Positions 24,517 through 36,263 of a DNA stretch of 64,000 bases are shown here, piece by piece; positions within the stretch are counted from its first letter, which is position 1, and each line of letters starts with the position of its first letter. Source of the DNA: Adineta vaga. Its lineage: Eukaryota > Rotifera. A program made the translations under genes and the position numbers. The stretch covers positions 6,944,001 through 7,008,000 of the forward strand of contig CP075492.1 of the NCBI GenBank assembly GCA_021613535.1. Direction: 5' to 3'. The notes under the pieces were generated by a model. That model searched no databases and was not told where the DNA came from. It saw only the letters and a program-made list of their open reading frames with translations.

Positions 24517-27500
24517 ATGTTACTAACTTCTTTAGTAAAAGCTTTCCGAAACCGAACACAAATCCGTTTTGCATCATCATCCTCTAGTGATATTGCTGAT
24601 TTTATTCGTGGAATGTCGTCGACGAAAAAGCTCAAAGGTAGTGAATCGTCACCATCTGTAACGAATAAACCTCGACATGTTCGAATGAAAGAACGGGGTC
24701 GAGATCCAGGTTTAACATCTCGAATTAATCTTCAAATTATTTCAAATGGTTTTGCTGGTACAAGTAAATCATTGATATTAAATAATGATCAAACGAATTA
24801 CTTATTCAACTGCGGCGAAGGTACACAACGTACTTTACAAGAAAAAAACACGATCTGGGAAATCAAATTTTCGAAAACGAAACATTTATTTATGACAAGA
24901 AAATCTTGGGATGTAATGGGAGGAATATTAGGTTTATGTATTAGTTTAAAAGAAGCTTATTTAAATGAAATCACATTTCATGCACCATGTGATGTTGTAA
25001 GTTGAGATAATTTTTTAGAAAAATTGTATTAGTACTACAATGAATGTATGTTTAGATTGATCTGTTGAAACATTGGAAAGGTTTAGAATCTTTTCCAAAT
25101 GTTAATCTTGGTAAAGATTTCTGTTTTGAAAATGATTTATTTATTTTGTTTATTGTTTTAGAACAATATGATTATGACAAAGGTGAATTTCAAGATGATT
25201 GTTTTAAAATCAAAGCAATACCATTACGACCAACTAATTTCATTTCTAATCTTGGTAACACATAAGAACATATTTTCTCAATTGAAGTTCTAAAAAATTT
25301 TTTTTCTTTTTCCAAAGATTCCAAAAGACAACGATTATCGACATCCAATGATGCATCTCAAATAACAAAATTTCCTGATGATCTTGTCTATGCTTATCTC
25401 TGTCAAGTATGTCGATATTACACTTTAGTTTTGATCGAAATCGTTTTTCTGTAGACACATCCATTTCCAGGTAGTCTATCTGCAGAATTATGTACATTTC
25501 ATGGTGTACCACCGTAAATATACGTTTTCTTTTTACATTAAAGACAAATAATTTTGATGTAGTACTGAACTTCGATCTCGATTGAAGAATGGTGAAGATG
25601 TGACATTATCTGATGGTCGTGTTGTATGTAGAATTGAAATGAAAGATTATTAATGATGAAATTTAAATTCTTTTTAGATTCGTTCGAAAGATGTTACTTT
25701 ACCTAGTGAACCACCTGTTAAAATTTTAAGTACATAAAGATAAACGATTCATATTTTACATTCTTGTAAAACTAATTTCTTCGATTTAGTATTAGATTGT
25801 CCTTCATTGGCTTATCTTGATTCGATCAAAAGTAATGAATTAAATTCTCATTCATATCATACAGTTGTTCATCTTGCACCAAGTACAATATTAAATAGTG
25901 AAACATATCGTTCATGGATGAAAAGGTTTCTTGGTCGGTCAAGACGAATATTTCATCAAAATAAATCTCTTTAAATTTTTTCAGTCTAAACACAACACAT
26001 CATCTATTACTTGATGAAACACAAAAGAATGTTCATATGGAATCAATTTATCGTTATCAAACTCAATTGAATTATATCGACGATGGAATCTTTCCGTTAC
26101 TTAGTAATCATAATAGTTTGAAAGAAGTAAAGAATGAATACGTTCGATATGTATAAAACGATTCTTTGTTTTCAGGATTTAAAGCTTCCCAAACCAATTG
26201 ATAATATCACGTATGGTCTAACTAGTACTCGCATACCTATCCGTCCTATGCTCGGACCTGATAATTCAAAATTGGTTGTTCTACAACCACAAAATTATAT
26301 TGATATCATTCTTGCAAATGAAGAATTTAAACAAACATTTACAGCAGCTAAACAACAATTACAAGCAATGCATGAAATTGCCAAGACAGGACATTCGTAA
26401 TACGACATATTCCTTATGCATTGATTTATCTAATCTTATTTATGTATTTCATAGATATCCTGAAATCATTTTTCTTGGTACTGGTTCTGCTTGTCCAAGT
26501 AAACCACGTAATACAAGTGGTATTTTAATTCATATCAAGTAATTTATTAGATGCTATAATCAAATTTATTGTTTTCAAAATTGATTTTCATTTTAGTGAT
26601 AAAAATATTTTCCTTCTCGAATGTGCAGAAGGTACAACCGGTCAAATTCGTCATTTCTATGGTGATCAATCCGATGATATTCTTTCTCGTATTCGTTTTA
26701 CATATATTTCACATATGCATGCGGATCATCTCGGTGGTTTATTCGGTTTAATTCGTCAACGTCGACGTGCTTTCGAAAATCTTGGACATCCATATGAAAA
26801 ATTAATCTTACTTTGTCCAAATAAATATGTTGATGTTGGACAAAAACAATGGAATTATTTTTCCAATGAACATTCATTTGATGATGATGTTCATGTAGTT
26901 TTTAATCGAACTTTAGTAAATGGTTTACCAACATTGACAAATATTGGAGGAGAAAATACTGAAGAAGAAAAATTTCTTTTGGAAAAATTTCAAACAATCG
27001 GATTACATGGTGTACGAACAGTATTAGTCGAACATATCTATGATGCGCATGCTGTAATATTGAGACATATTGATGGATGGTCTCTAGCTTTTAGTGGAGA
27101 TTGTAAACAATCGAATGATTTCATTCAAGCAGGTTAGAATGAAACTTTTTTTAATATCGAAATGAATTCGATTTTCTTCAGGTCAAAATGTTGATCTACT
27201 TATTCATGAATCTACTTATGAAACTGGCTTAGAAGTTTATGCATCTCAAATGCGTCATTGTACAATGGCCCAAGCAATTGATGTTGGCCGTCGAATGAAT
27301 GCTAAATATACAATATTATGGCATTTTTCTCAACGTTATGCAAAATTTCCATTTCTTTCAGAAAGAAACGATGAGGATGAGAGTGAACAAAAAGATCAAC
27401 AACAGGCAATAAGACCAGATAATGTTTGTGTTTCATTTGATTTTATGCGTATTCATTTATCGGATTTACCACGAGCATGTGAACTTGTTCCTATATTTGA

Positions 27501-27762
27501 AAGTATGTTCTATGATGAATGGTTGATTTTGAAAAAACGACAAACAAGAAGAGAACAAGAACCAGATTATTTTGCTAAAAATACTCGAATGATTGAATCC
27601 AAACGAAAATTTGTAAGTTAAAAAAAGAAACAACAATATAAAATTCATCATAATTAATTGAATTTTTCTTGATAGATGAGTGGTAGATCATCACCATCAA
27701 ATACAAGTCCATCGCAATCGACCGGTAAAACGACTCGTCATACTACTTCATCTCATCAATAG
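24517..27762 (+). CDS. ELAC2: Long-form tRNase Z (ELAC2)
   Basis: Endonuclease that removes the 3' trailer from tRNA precursors in nucleus and mitochondria. The N terminus (MLLTSLVKAFRNRTQIRFAS) looks like a mitochondrial targeting peptide. The N-terminal metallo-beta-lactamase half is degenerate, as expected for the long form: NYLFNCGEGTQRTLQE then HLFMTRKSWDVMGGILGL, lacking the metal-binding His cluster. The C-terminal half is catalytic: EIIFLGTGSACPSKPRNTSG, LLECAEGTTGQI, the metal-binding motif ISHMHADHLGG, SGDCKQSNDFIQAG and LIHESTYE. The many introns are 45-60 nt and all stay in frame. The last exon adds a serine/threonine-rich tail. Confidence 0.95.
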
Positions 27763-27895
27763 ATAAAAGGAACGTTGAAAATGATATTTTCTGTGTGTTT
27801 GTGTTATTTTGTCATATATTGAATTCTAACTATGTGTTTACTTAGTAAAGTTTTCGATAGATCATTACATAAAATGAGCTTTCTTAGTTATTTGA

Positions 27896-28170
27896 CTAAG
27901 AGTTTTTCAATCTGATCAAATATTCAACAATCACTACCATTGTAGTGCCAAGTGAAGTTGGTTTATAACCTGACATAGTAACGGCACTAATCAAGGCAAA
28001 AGGCGCGACTGACATTTGCGATGAGTGAGGTCTAGCCTCTGATTGGTCCTTGATTAGTTGTGCTGATTCTAATCAAATAAATGAAGATACAATCATTTAA
28101 TTTGTTTGAAATGTAGTAAGAAGGACTACTCACTTGATTTGTTATGACCTTTTCCATCTGTATTTTCCAT
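27896..28170 (-). CDS. Candidate 69-aa protein of unknown function
   Basis: Two exons are joined by GTGAGT...GATTAG (about 63 nt). The 69-residue product starts MENTDGKGHNKS and ends VVIVEYLIRLKNS. A central stretch, VAPFALISAVTMSGYKPTS, is mildly hydrophobic. The second exon (about 27,896-28,071) is visibly richer in G+C than the surrounding sequence, which supports coding, as does the clean intron. I recognise no family. It converges with ELAC2, 133 bp away. A chance ORF remains possible. Confidence 0.4.
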
Positions 28171-29166
28171 TAGATTAGACGATCAACTTTTACTTTTGTA
28201 AAAGTCTTCGAATTTGTTGTTTGATCTTACTTTTTAAGAGGGAACGATACAATGTTCTTTTTCTATAATGATATAAAAAGATCAAATTTAATGAGTCGTC
28301 ATGTTTTATCGAATTCACTTTGTGTGCTTGTTTGTGTTCATATTTTTGCTTCCATAACTCAAACGAGTTGAAACAATGATTTACCAACGAAATCATATCG
28401 CAATCAATGGACTAAATTGAATGAATCTATCTCAATGAATTTATGCTTTTGTCATATTGTTATAATGATACATCAAATGGTTGATATAAAACATATAGTC
28501 ATAAATAACAATCTACTTGTGATTCATATTTATTCATCCTCTTTTTTATGGATATATAACGAGTTCAATGACAATATAAATTATCAAAAATATATAATGA
28601 TGTAGTAAATGAACTATGAATGAAACTTAATGTCATATGTAAAAATATGATCAAAGATAACATTCCAGATTCAACAAAAAAAAACAAGACTTATGTCTTT
28701 ATTCAACTTCAACAATAAGAGGCTCTTCAATTTCTATTTAATTGTAGATGTTCGATAAAATCTATATTGTTGAGGTTAATTGTATAGTATATAAACCTTC
28801 AATTACTTGACTATTATTTTGATATTGATCAATTGAATTATCACCTACTCTTAATTCATTCGAATACGAATTCTTTTAAAATCAAAGCAACTGAGTATCT
28901 CAGTTCCGTTCATAGGCTTGTTCTAGTAGTTCATATTACGTGTGTATATGTTACGGTCATTTATGTAATAGATGTATCGTATTGAATAATATACTACCGA
29001 CCGAGAAGAATATTTGATTGTCACAGATGACCGAACATTACATTTATATAGATAAAATAAATCATGTTTCGTTCTCGTTCGCTATTTTTCCTCTTGTATA
29101 TCGAACATGTTCATTTACAATATACCATTCAGTTCGAACTCATCCACGATATAAAACGATACACAG
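28171..29166. other. Intergenic spacer
   Basis: About 1 kb of AT-rich sequence with short frames only, none with a recognisable domain. It contains the upstream region of the proline-rich protein gene. Confidence 0.5.
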
Positions 29167-30263
29167 ATGACAGCAAACTTTGACTATAGTATATGCATAC
29201 ATGTTTTCAACTAGTTTCTTTTTCTAATATATTTATTTCATTCAATTAGATTGGAATCCACAGGATAATGGACAATATTCCGCTGGTGGTGATACATCAT
29301 TGCATTCAGTTCATGGACAAATTCATGCGGGACCACATTCTATACCAGCACATACAGATAATGGAATAGATCCTAACTTATTAAATAATGATCAAAATGA
29401 TACAGGTGCATTTGTTACAGCAGGAACAGCTGGTCAAATGGGTTTTGATATTCGCACATTAGGTTTAAGTGAACAAGAACTAAAGGAAACAGGCTTACAT
29501 CCATCTTTATTATCAGCTGGACGTCAACTTCCATTAGATCAATATAAAATTAACTATGATCCGAATCCAATTATTATTCGAAAACAAATTCCGATGGAAA
29601 TGCCTACATATAAACAACAAGTTATTGTTCGATATCGTAAGATGAGAAAATCAATGAACATTCTTTTCGTCTATTCATGATTATCTGTTTTATTTAGTTC
29701 GACCTCCAACACCACCTTCACCAGGTCCATTAATTATTAAAGAAGTTCGAGAACCTCAAGCAGCTGCTGCACCACCACTTGTCATTCGTACACGAGCACC
29801 AAGAGAAAAAACTCCACCACCAATTATTATTCGTGAAGCACCACCACTCGTACCTCATATTGATTCTCATCCAAAATATATTACACGTGTTGTTCGTAAT
29901 AATGAACCATCTTTTCCATCTCCTTCTCAACGACAACATCAACAACAACTACAACAACAACAACAACAGTATCAACAAGCACCACCACAATATCAACAGT
30001 TTGATTCATTCGATGCAGGAACAGTCAATTATGAGCAATTCAATGGAATTCAAAATGAAAATCGATTCAATAATGAAATCAGTTCCTTCGGAGATCAACA
30101 ACATGCAGGATGGGTTACTGAAGTTGTCTCAAATAATGGTATAACATCAGCAGCTCCACCTCATCTTTTAGGTATAATCTGATAATGCAAAAATTCTATT
30201 CCTTTACCTTTCTATTTAGATGATATCTATCGAGCAATCAATAATCAATTACCACGTGTATGA
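29167..30263 (+). CDS. Proline- and glutamine-rich protein with PPxxIIRE-type repeats
   Basis: Four exons. The start ATG (29,167) opens a 7-codon exon, MTANFDY, that splices by GTATAT...TTAG onto NWNPQDNGQYSAGGDTS. The first third is His/Gly/Asp-rich and ends with DIRTLGLSEQELKETGLHPS. A middle part repeats a short proline-plus-IIR/VIR unit: PNPIIIRKQIP, RPPTPPSPGPLIIKEVREP, APPLVIRTRAP, TPPPIIIREAPP. A Gln-rich run (QQQLQQQQQQYQQAPPQYQQ) and an Asn-rich tail follow, ending NNQLPRV. The IIRE/VIRT repeats recall cytoskeletal or coat proteins with similar units in other invertebrates, but I cannot name the family. Confidence 0.75.
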
Positions 30264-30805
30264 TCAAGGAAGTTTCTATACTTTTTGTTAACGTCGTTTT
30301 TTTTCTTCTCTTTTGCGTAAAATTTAATTAGAATAAATATCTTGTAGCGCTCAAACAAGCGAATAATAAAGATAAAAATCATATTAATTATGCCACATAA
30401 TAACACAAAAGAATGTTTTACTTTCTCGAATGTTTTGACAACAAAAAAGAAGCTTTTGACATGTGCATATATATATATATATTCTTTTTTTTCTAAACTG
30501 ACAACTATAGTTTTTCAATATTGAAAATCTTTAATGTATTTTGTTTCAAGCAAGAAAGAAGAAAGCAGCAAGATCACGCAGAGATAAAAACGTTCTTTGT
30601 TCAAAAGTAAAGATTTATTTGACAACAGCACGACATGTTTTCTTTCCGTTGATTGATATTTATTTTTCTTATTATATTAAATTATATCTCGTCAATAAAA
30701 CAAGATGGGAAAGAGTTTCATGCTTTTTTTTTGTGTTATCTAAATAGTCTTTACAACAGAATCAAAGCTAACGTTTTCATACAAAAAAACGAAAGAATCA
30801 TTACA
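30264..30805. other. Intergenic spacer
   Basis: This 542-bp AT-rich spacer has a (TA)n tract near 30,470-30,482 and poly-T runs. Short open frames here show no recognisable content. Confidence 0.5.
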
Positions 30806-33206
30806 ATGGAAATGAATATGTTACCAAGTGTTCAAGGTGATTTTAAATCAATACGAAATATGTGGAATACAAAAGTTCAAGAAGAACAACAATTACTCAA
30901 AACAAAACCAATAGTATGTCGAACACAATCTCAACTTCTACAACAACCATCAATAAAAGTTACCATACAATCTTCGATTAGTGTAAATGAAACAATCAGT
31001 CCTAAACAATCGATAATAACAACAGATGAGTCAGGTAAGATAAGTCAATGTCTTATGTCAATAAAATTGTTTTCTTGAATGTAGAAGCACTTGATTTTAA
31101 ACCTATTGAAAAATCACCATCAATCGATGATTCCGAATTATTCCTACCACTTCCGCCACCACCGCCAACAATTATACTCAAAGGGCATATCCAATCGATT
31201 GTAATTATGAAACAAAGTGTTGCGAAAATGTTCGATTTTAATACGAAGAAAAATCTTTGTTCACATATTAAAAATAATGGTATTCGTCATTGGCATCTTG
31301 CACGACATGTTTTTCGTAGTGGTCTCATTTTTGCTCCATCAAGACGTGCATCAGACAGTATTCTACCCATATTAATGAAAACACATTTTGCTCAACGTCG
31401 TCCTCGTAGTGAAAGTCTCGATAGTATTTTCATGCCGACACCATTGGAAAGTCTCGTTGACTATCTTGCATCTGATGATGATGAGAAAGAACAAAGAACT
31501 ATATCTAAGGAAAAAACTCCTATTAAACGAACAATATCAGATTTAACTACTTGTATCGAACGAAATACATTAAATGATACGATTGCTCAATATGAAACAT
31601 TAATGCGTCATTTAAAAAACTATGATAAATTTATGTCAACATATCCGGCATCGCCACCTGTTCCACACAAACATTCATCCATTCATAAGGAAGAAATTAT
31701 GAACAAAGTCGAAGAAGATCTACAAGAACATTCGACAAAAAAATTCTCCATGCAAAATCGACAAACACAATCACTGGCAAGAAACGCTGGGCGAACATTC
31801 ACTGATTTTTTTATGAATGATCTTCTATTAGGACCAACATCAAAGAATCCTGCAGCTGAACCAAAACGATCAAGTATAGTTCATGCTGCTTCACAAACAG
31901 ATTTAACTGAAATGAATGAAAGAATGGATCCAATTATTGTCGTAAAAGAAAATGATAAAGAAACGAAAGAAGTTCTTGAACAATTTGATACTGTTCTAAC
32001 AAATATACAACCTAAAGTGAATGTACCAATTACAGCAAATGATGAAATCAATGTAATTGTTGTTAATTCTCCTGTAGTCGAAGAACCAAAAGTAAGATGA
32101 AATCTACGAACTTTATAGTTGAATTATTTGTTAATTTAGCCTGTGAAGAAAGAAAAAACGCTTATGCAACGTTTATTCGAAGGAAAAAAAACGGCATATA
32201 CATCGAATGATCTTGAAATGGAAACATCACGATTAAGTTTGTTATTGAAATTTATATTCCTATTTGCGAAAAGAATACCGAATATTTTGCGTTTTTTTAG
32301 CGGACGAATTGAATATTACATTTGAACTTGCTAAGAAAAAATGCTTTTTTCCATCAGAAAATATTACAGTAAGTTTGAACAGATGTTCATCTTATTTTTG
32401 ATCAAATATGTACACTCCTGATTTAATGCACGAACGGATATACGATTTTACAGCTTCTTTATAACTAATATAAATTAAAGTACCGTTCAAGTTTCTTATT
32501 GAGATTGACAGAAATGTTTCTTTTCGTCTAAATTTAATCTATTTATAGTATGTAACAAAAATGACGAAAATCGATCGTCGAGGTTATAAACAACATATTC
32601 GCATTTTATGTATAACAACTGAACGAATTTATATAATTACGAAAAAAGATCCATATCCTAAAGAAGCTGTTCTTTTCAAAGATGTTCTTGGAATTAGTAT
32701 GACACCACGTAAAGATGGTTTTATTTGTATTCATACAAAAGAAACACGTGAAGACCGAGTAAAATTTATTTTTTCCTTTATTAAATAGATAAATTACTCT
32801 GTATTTTCAAGGGTGATTGGTTATTTTTGCTTGATCATCCATGTGAATTTATCGTTCAATTATTTATGACTATGAAACGAAATAATAATGATGATAGTTT
32901 TCTAAAAATTAGAACAAAGTATGAATGAAGAAAAATCAAATTATTTCATTTATTTTTCTTTCTGTTTTTGTATAGATTTGAGCATACACGTCGAAGCCTT
33001 GGTTAGCAATAAGATTTCGAATATTTTCATTTTATTTAATGTTTTTATTTTAGCTACAATATCTGATGATTGTATAATTGAATCTCGTCCATCGGATACA
33101 TTTCGTATTGCATTTGAAAATTACGAAGTTTTAGCAATTGTAAGTTAATAAAAGCTATTCCAAATGATAATTTCTTTCATTTTTCTTTTCACAGTACTCA
33201 CCATGA
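30806..33206 (+). CDS. Myosin-I TH1-tail-domain protein without a motor
   Basis: About 600 residues in several exons. The N-terminal two thirds are predicted disordered. They include LFLPLPPPPPT (an EVH1/profilin-type proline motif), an RRASDSILP/RRPRSESLDS stretch like phosphorylation sites, and an acidic linker. The C terminus holds a myosin-I tail homology 1 (TH1) domain: ADELNITFELAKKK, YVTKMTKIDRRGYKQHIRIL, TERIYIITKK, VLGISMTPRKDGFICIHT, GDWLFLLDHPCEFIVQLF and DCIIESRPSDTFRIAF. TH1 domains bind acidic phospholipids, so a membrane-associated adaptor role is inferred. No P-loop motor or IQ motif was found anywhere nearby. The stop follows a final short exon (YSP). Confidence 0.72.
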
Positions 33207-33844
33207 TCAATTCATTAGTGGACTGACATTCTTAGTGTTGTCACTGCTGCTGCTGTCTTTTGAATTTGCTAAAAATTGCTTTGTGATATGTAGTAATCTT
33301 TCAATGGAAATTTCAAATAAATAGTCATTCATATATCTATTCGGATCACAATAAAATGTTGTCTTTACATTTTGAGAATACTCGAGTGATATTTTACAGA
33401 TGCCGCATTCTACTCACATCGATCGAAAGACATGAAAACGGAATGAAGATTGTAATAAATCAAGAGTAAAAGTCTCAAGATATAAGCATCTCTTCAAGTA
33501 GAGTCTACGTATCAGAAAAGAAGAAGGATGGGTACTATTTCAATTCGAGCCAATATGCATAAATCCAAGTGCATAACTATGTCGAATGATGTGATTCGAA
33601 AACTAAACGATGAATCATTATACATACGGATGGATGATGGATCACGTCTTGCCAATATTAACGCAAAATTTGTTGAGAATTTCATATTGAAGTATAGAAT
33701 CAAATGAATTTGTAAAAAAAAAGGATAATTTCAGATGAATCATTTCATATTTCTCCTGAAGCGTCATTAAAAATACAAACTACTGATTGTTAATGCTTCT
33801 GGATGTTTTCTAGTTTAACTAATTGGTTTGGTCAATTTTTCAGT
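33207..33844. other. Intergenic spacer
   Basis: This 638-bp AT-rich spacer ends in GTCAATTTTTCAG one base before the spastin ATG, an acceptor-like sequence. No other feature was seen. Confidence 0.5.
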
Positions 33845-36263
33845 ATGGAAGGCGAGCCGTATAGAATTCAAAATGATCATCATCAAAAAGCAGCTGAATA
33901 CTTACGTCAAGCATTAGAATGTGATGAACAATCAAGTGAGAATGTGCATTTATGCTAATCTCTGCAAAAAAAACAGTTTTCTTTTAGAAAATCATGAATT
34001 GGCTATTTCATTATATAGACAAGGTATTGCAGAATTAGAAAAGGCTTTGAATATATCTGTTGATCCTAATGGTAAGAATTGTTTATTATCTCTATGAATT
34101 TATATCTATTTCTATGATAGACAATCGTGCTGTAGAATTACATGCAAAAATGCGTCGAAATTTATCAATGGCTCGTGAACGAGTTGATATTTTACGTAAG
34201 TTTAACTATCAATGAAATTATCAAAATGAAAATCCTTTTTTTCTTCAGAAAAGTCAGTTCGAAAAGAACGACCGGTTGTAACTAAAGTGCATCGTCCAAC
34301 ACTTCCACGTCATATTACATCGGCATCTTCTGTAAGTACAATATGAAATTTTCTCTTGAAGAAGAGAAACGACATGCCTAGTAAATACTGCTTATATTTC
34401 CAGTCTGCTTCATCTAATTCTTGCTCGCGTGTTTTATCACCTGCTCCTGCTTCTTCTTCTACATCAACACGTTTAACTCCTAAATTAAAACAAGCACCTA
34501 CACGATTAACCAATGTGTGATAAATTCATTATTTTATTCATAGAAAATTCATTGAAAACTGTTTCTAGACTGGGAGAAAAGACGTATCATCAGTATCCAA
34601 TCATAGAAAAACATCAACACACAATCCAAATCAACGACCAACATTGAAATTACCAAACGTAGAACCGAAATTAGTTTCATATATCCTCGATGAAGTAATT
34701 GAAAATCGACCACATGTTAAATTTGACGATATTGGCAAGTTTAGTTCTACTTAAAAGGAATCTATTAAATACCAAACAGTTCTTTTTCTTTGTATTCCAT
34801 CGCATGAGAATATGAATATCGAGAACTATATGCACATAAATGAGGAAGAAAGAGATAAAAATCGCTTCATTGACATCAGATCTTGTAACATACCATAGAA
34901 GAATGATAAATTGGAACTATTAGTTATAAATTAGATCTGTGATAGAGATAAAGAAAGAAAGTCTTTTAAGCATATGAATGCTTCTGTTATGATTGGTTTT
35001 CCGGAACGAGCAATATTTGATCTAATAGTCTGTGAATTTATACAAATATTTTTGTTTACAGGTGGTCAAGAAGCAGCGAAACGAGCACTTGAAGAAGCTG
35101 TCATTTTACCTGTACTTCGACCAGAAGTAAATCATATGATCGAAAAATATTGTAAAATGGAAATTAATCTTTCTTTTTTTCTTCTCCATCAGATGTTCAC
35201 TGGTTTACGTGCACCTGTAAGAGGTATTCTATTATTTGGACCACCTGGCAACGGCAAAACCATGCTAGTAATTAAAACTATTCAATAAATGCTTGACTCT
35301 ATTCGTTGTCAATAGGCTAAAGCCGTTGCTTCTGAAGCAAAAGCTCGATTTTTCAATATCAGTGCATCAAGTTTGACATCTAAATATGTACGAATAAAAG
35401 TTTACCATATTAATCGGAACATCTTTTTTCATGATGTTTCATTAGGTTGGTGAAGGTGAAAAATTAGTTCGTGCTCTTTTTGCTGCCGCTCGCGAACTAC
35501 AACCGTCGATAATTTTCATCGGTTTGTTCAGATGACTTTTCTTTTTCATTTTTATCAGTTTTATGATTATAGATGAAGTGGATTCACTGTTGACTGCACG
35601 TAAAGAATCCGAACATGATGCAATGCGTCGATTAAAAACAGAATTTCTCGTTCAATTTGATGGAGTAAGAAACTGATGAAACAATGCAGAAATAATGATA
35701 GAACTTTCTTCTAGGTGCAAACAAATAACGATGATCGTATTCTTGTTCTCGCTGCAACAAATCGTCCATTTGACTTAGATGATGCAGCATTAAGGTAAAA
35801 CAACGAGATTATCAGTTATGTTATTTTTTTCTTGCATTTAACAAGACGTTTTCCTCGTCGAATTTATATTCAACTGCCTGATCGAAATACAAGAATACAA
35901 CTTTTAAAACATTTACTTACGAAACAAGAACATAATTTAACTTCCAATGACTTTGAATTGATTGCAAAGTAGAAAAGAAAACATTCGCTTTTTGTTCACG
36001 AATGAACAATAATATCAATTTTATCTTCTAGTGAAACAGATGGGTACTCAGGTAGTGATCTAACTGCTCTTGCAAAAGATGCAGCGATGGGTGCAGTACG
36101 TGAATTACGTGTAGAAGAATTAAAACAATTATCTATCAGTCGAATTCGTCCATTATCATATGGAGATTTTGCTCAGGCATTACGAAAAATTCGCGCAAGT
36201 GTTTCTCCACCTACACTTGAGAAATATATTGTATGGAATTCAACATTCGGTGATTGTAGTTAA
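33845..36263 (+). CDS. SPAST: Spastin, microtubule-severing AAA ATPase
   Basis: About 490 residues over about 12 exons. An N-terminal MIT domain ([57 protein letters not shown]) is followed by a basic Ser/Pro-rich microtubule-binding linker. The AAA module has Walker [11 protein letters not shown], the pore-loop region [20 protein letters not shown], Walker [16 protein letters not shown], the second homology region [21 protein letters not shown], and the spastin C-terminal helix [19 protein letters not shown]. It lacks the N-terminal hydrophobic hairpin of the long human isoform, so it matches the shorter cytosolic form. One intron (34,735-35,061) is unusually long and starts with GC. Apparently intact. 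Confidence 0.95.
34735..35061 (+). other. GC-AG intron in spastin
   Basis: The exon boundary needed to encode KFDDIGGQEAAK falls at ATTG|GCAAGT...TTACAG|GTGG. The donor is GC rather than GT, with an otherwise perfect consensus (GCAAGT). At 327 nt the intron is five to six times longer than its neighbours. Confidence 0.75.

Noticed and set aside
29125-29150. GTTCGAACTC resembling a tRNA T-loop
   Set aside because: No matching acceptor, D or anticodon arms around it.
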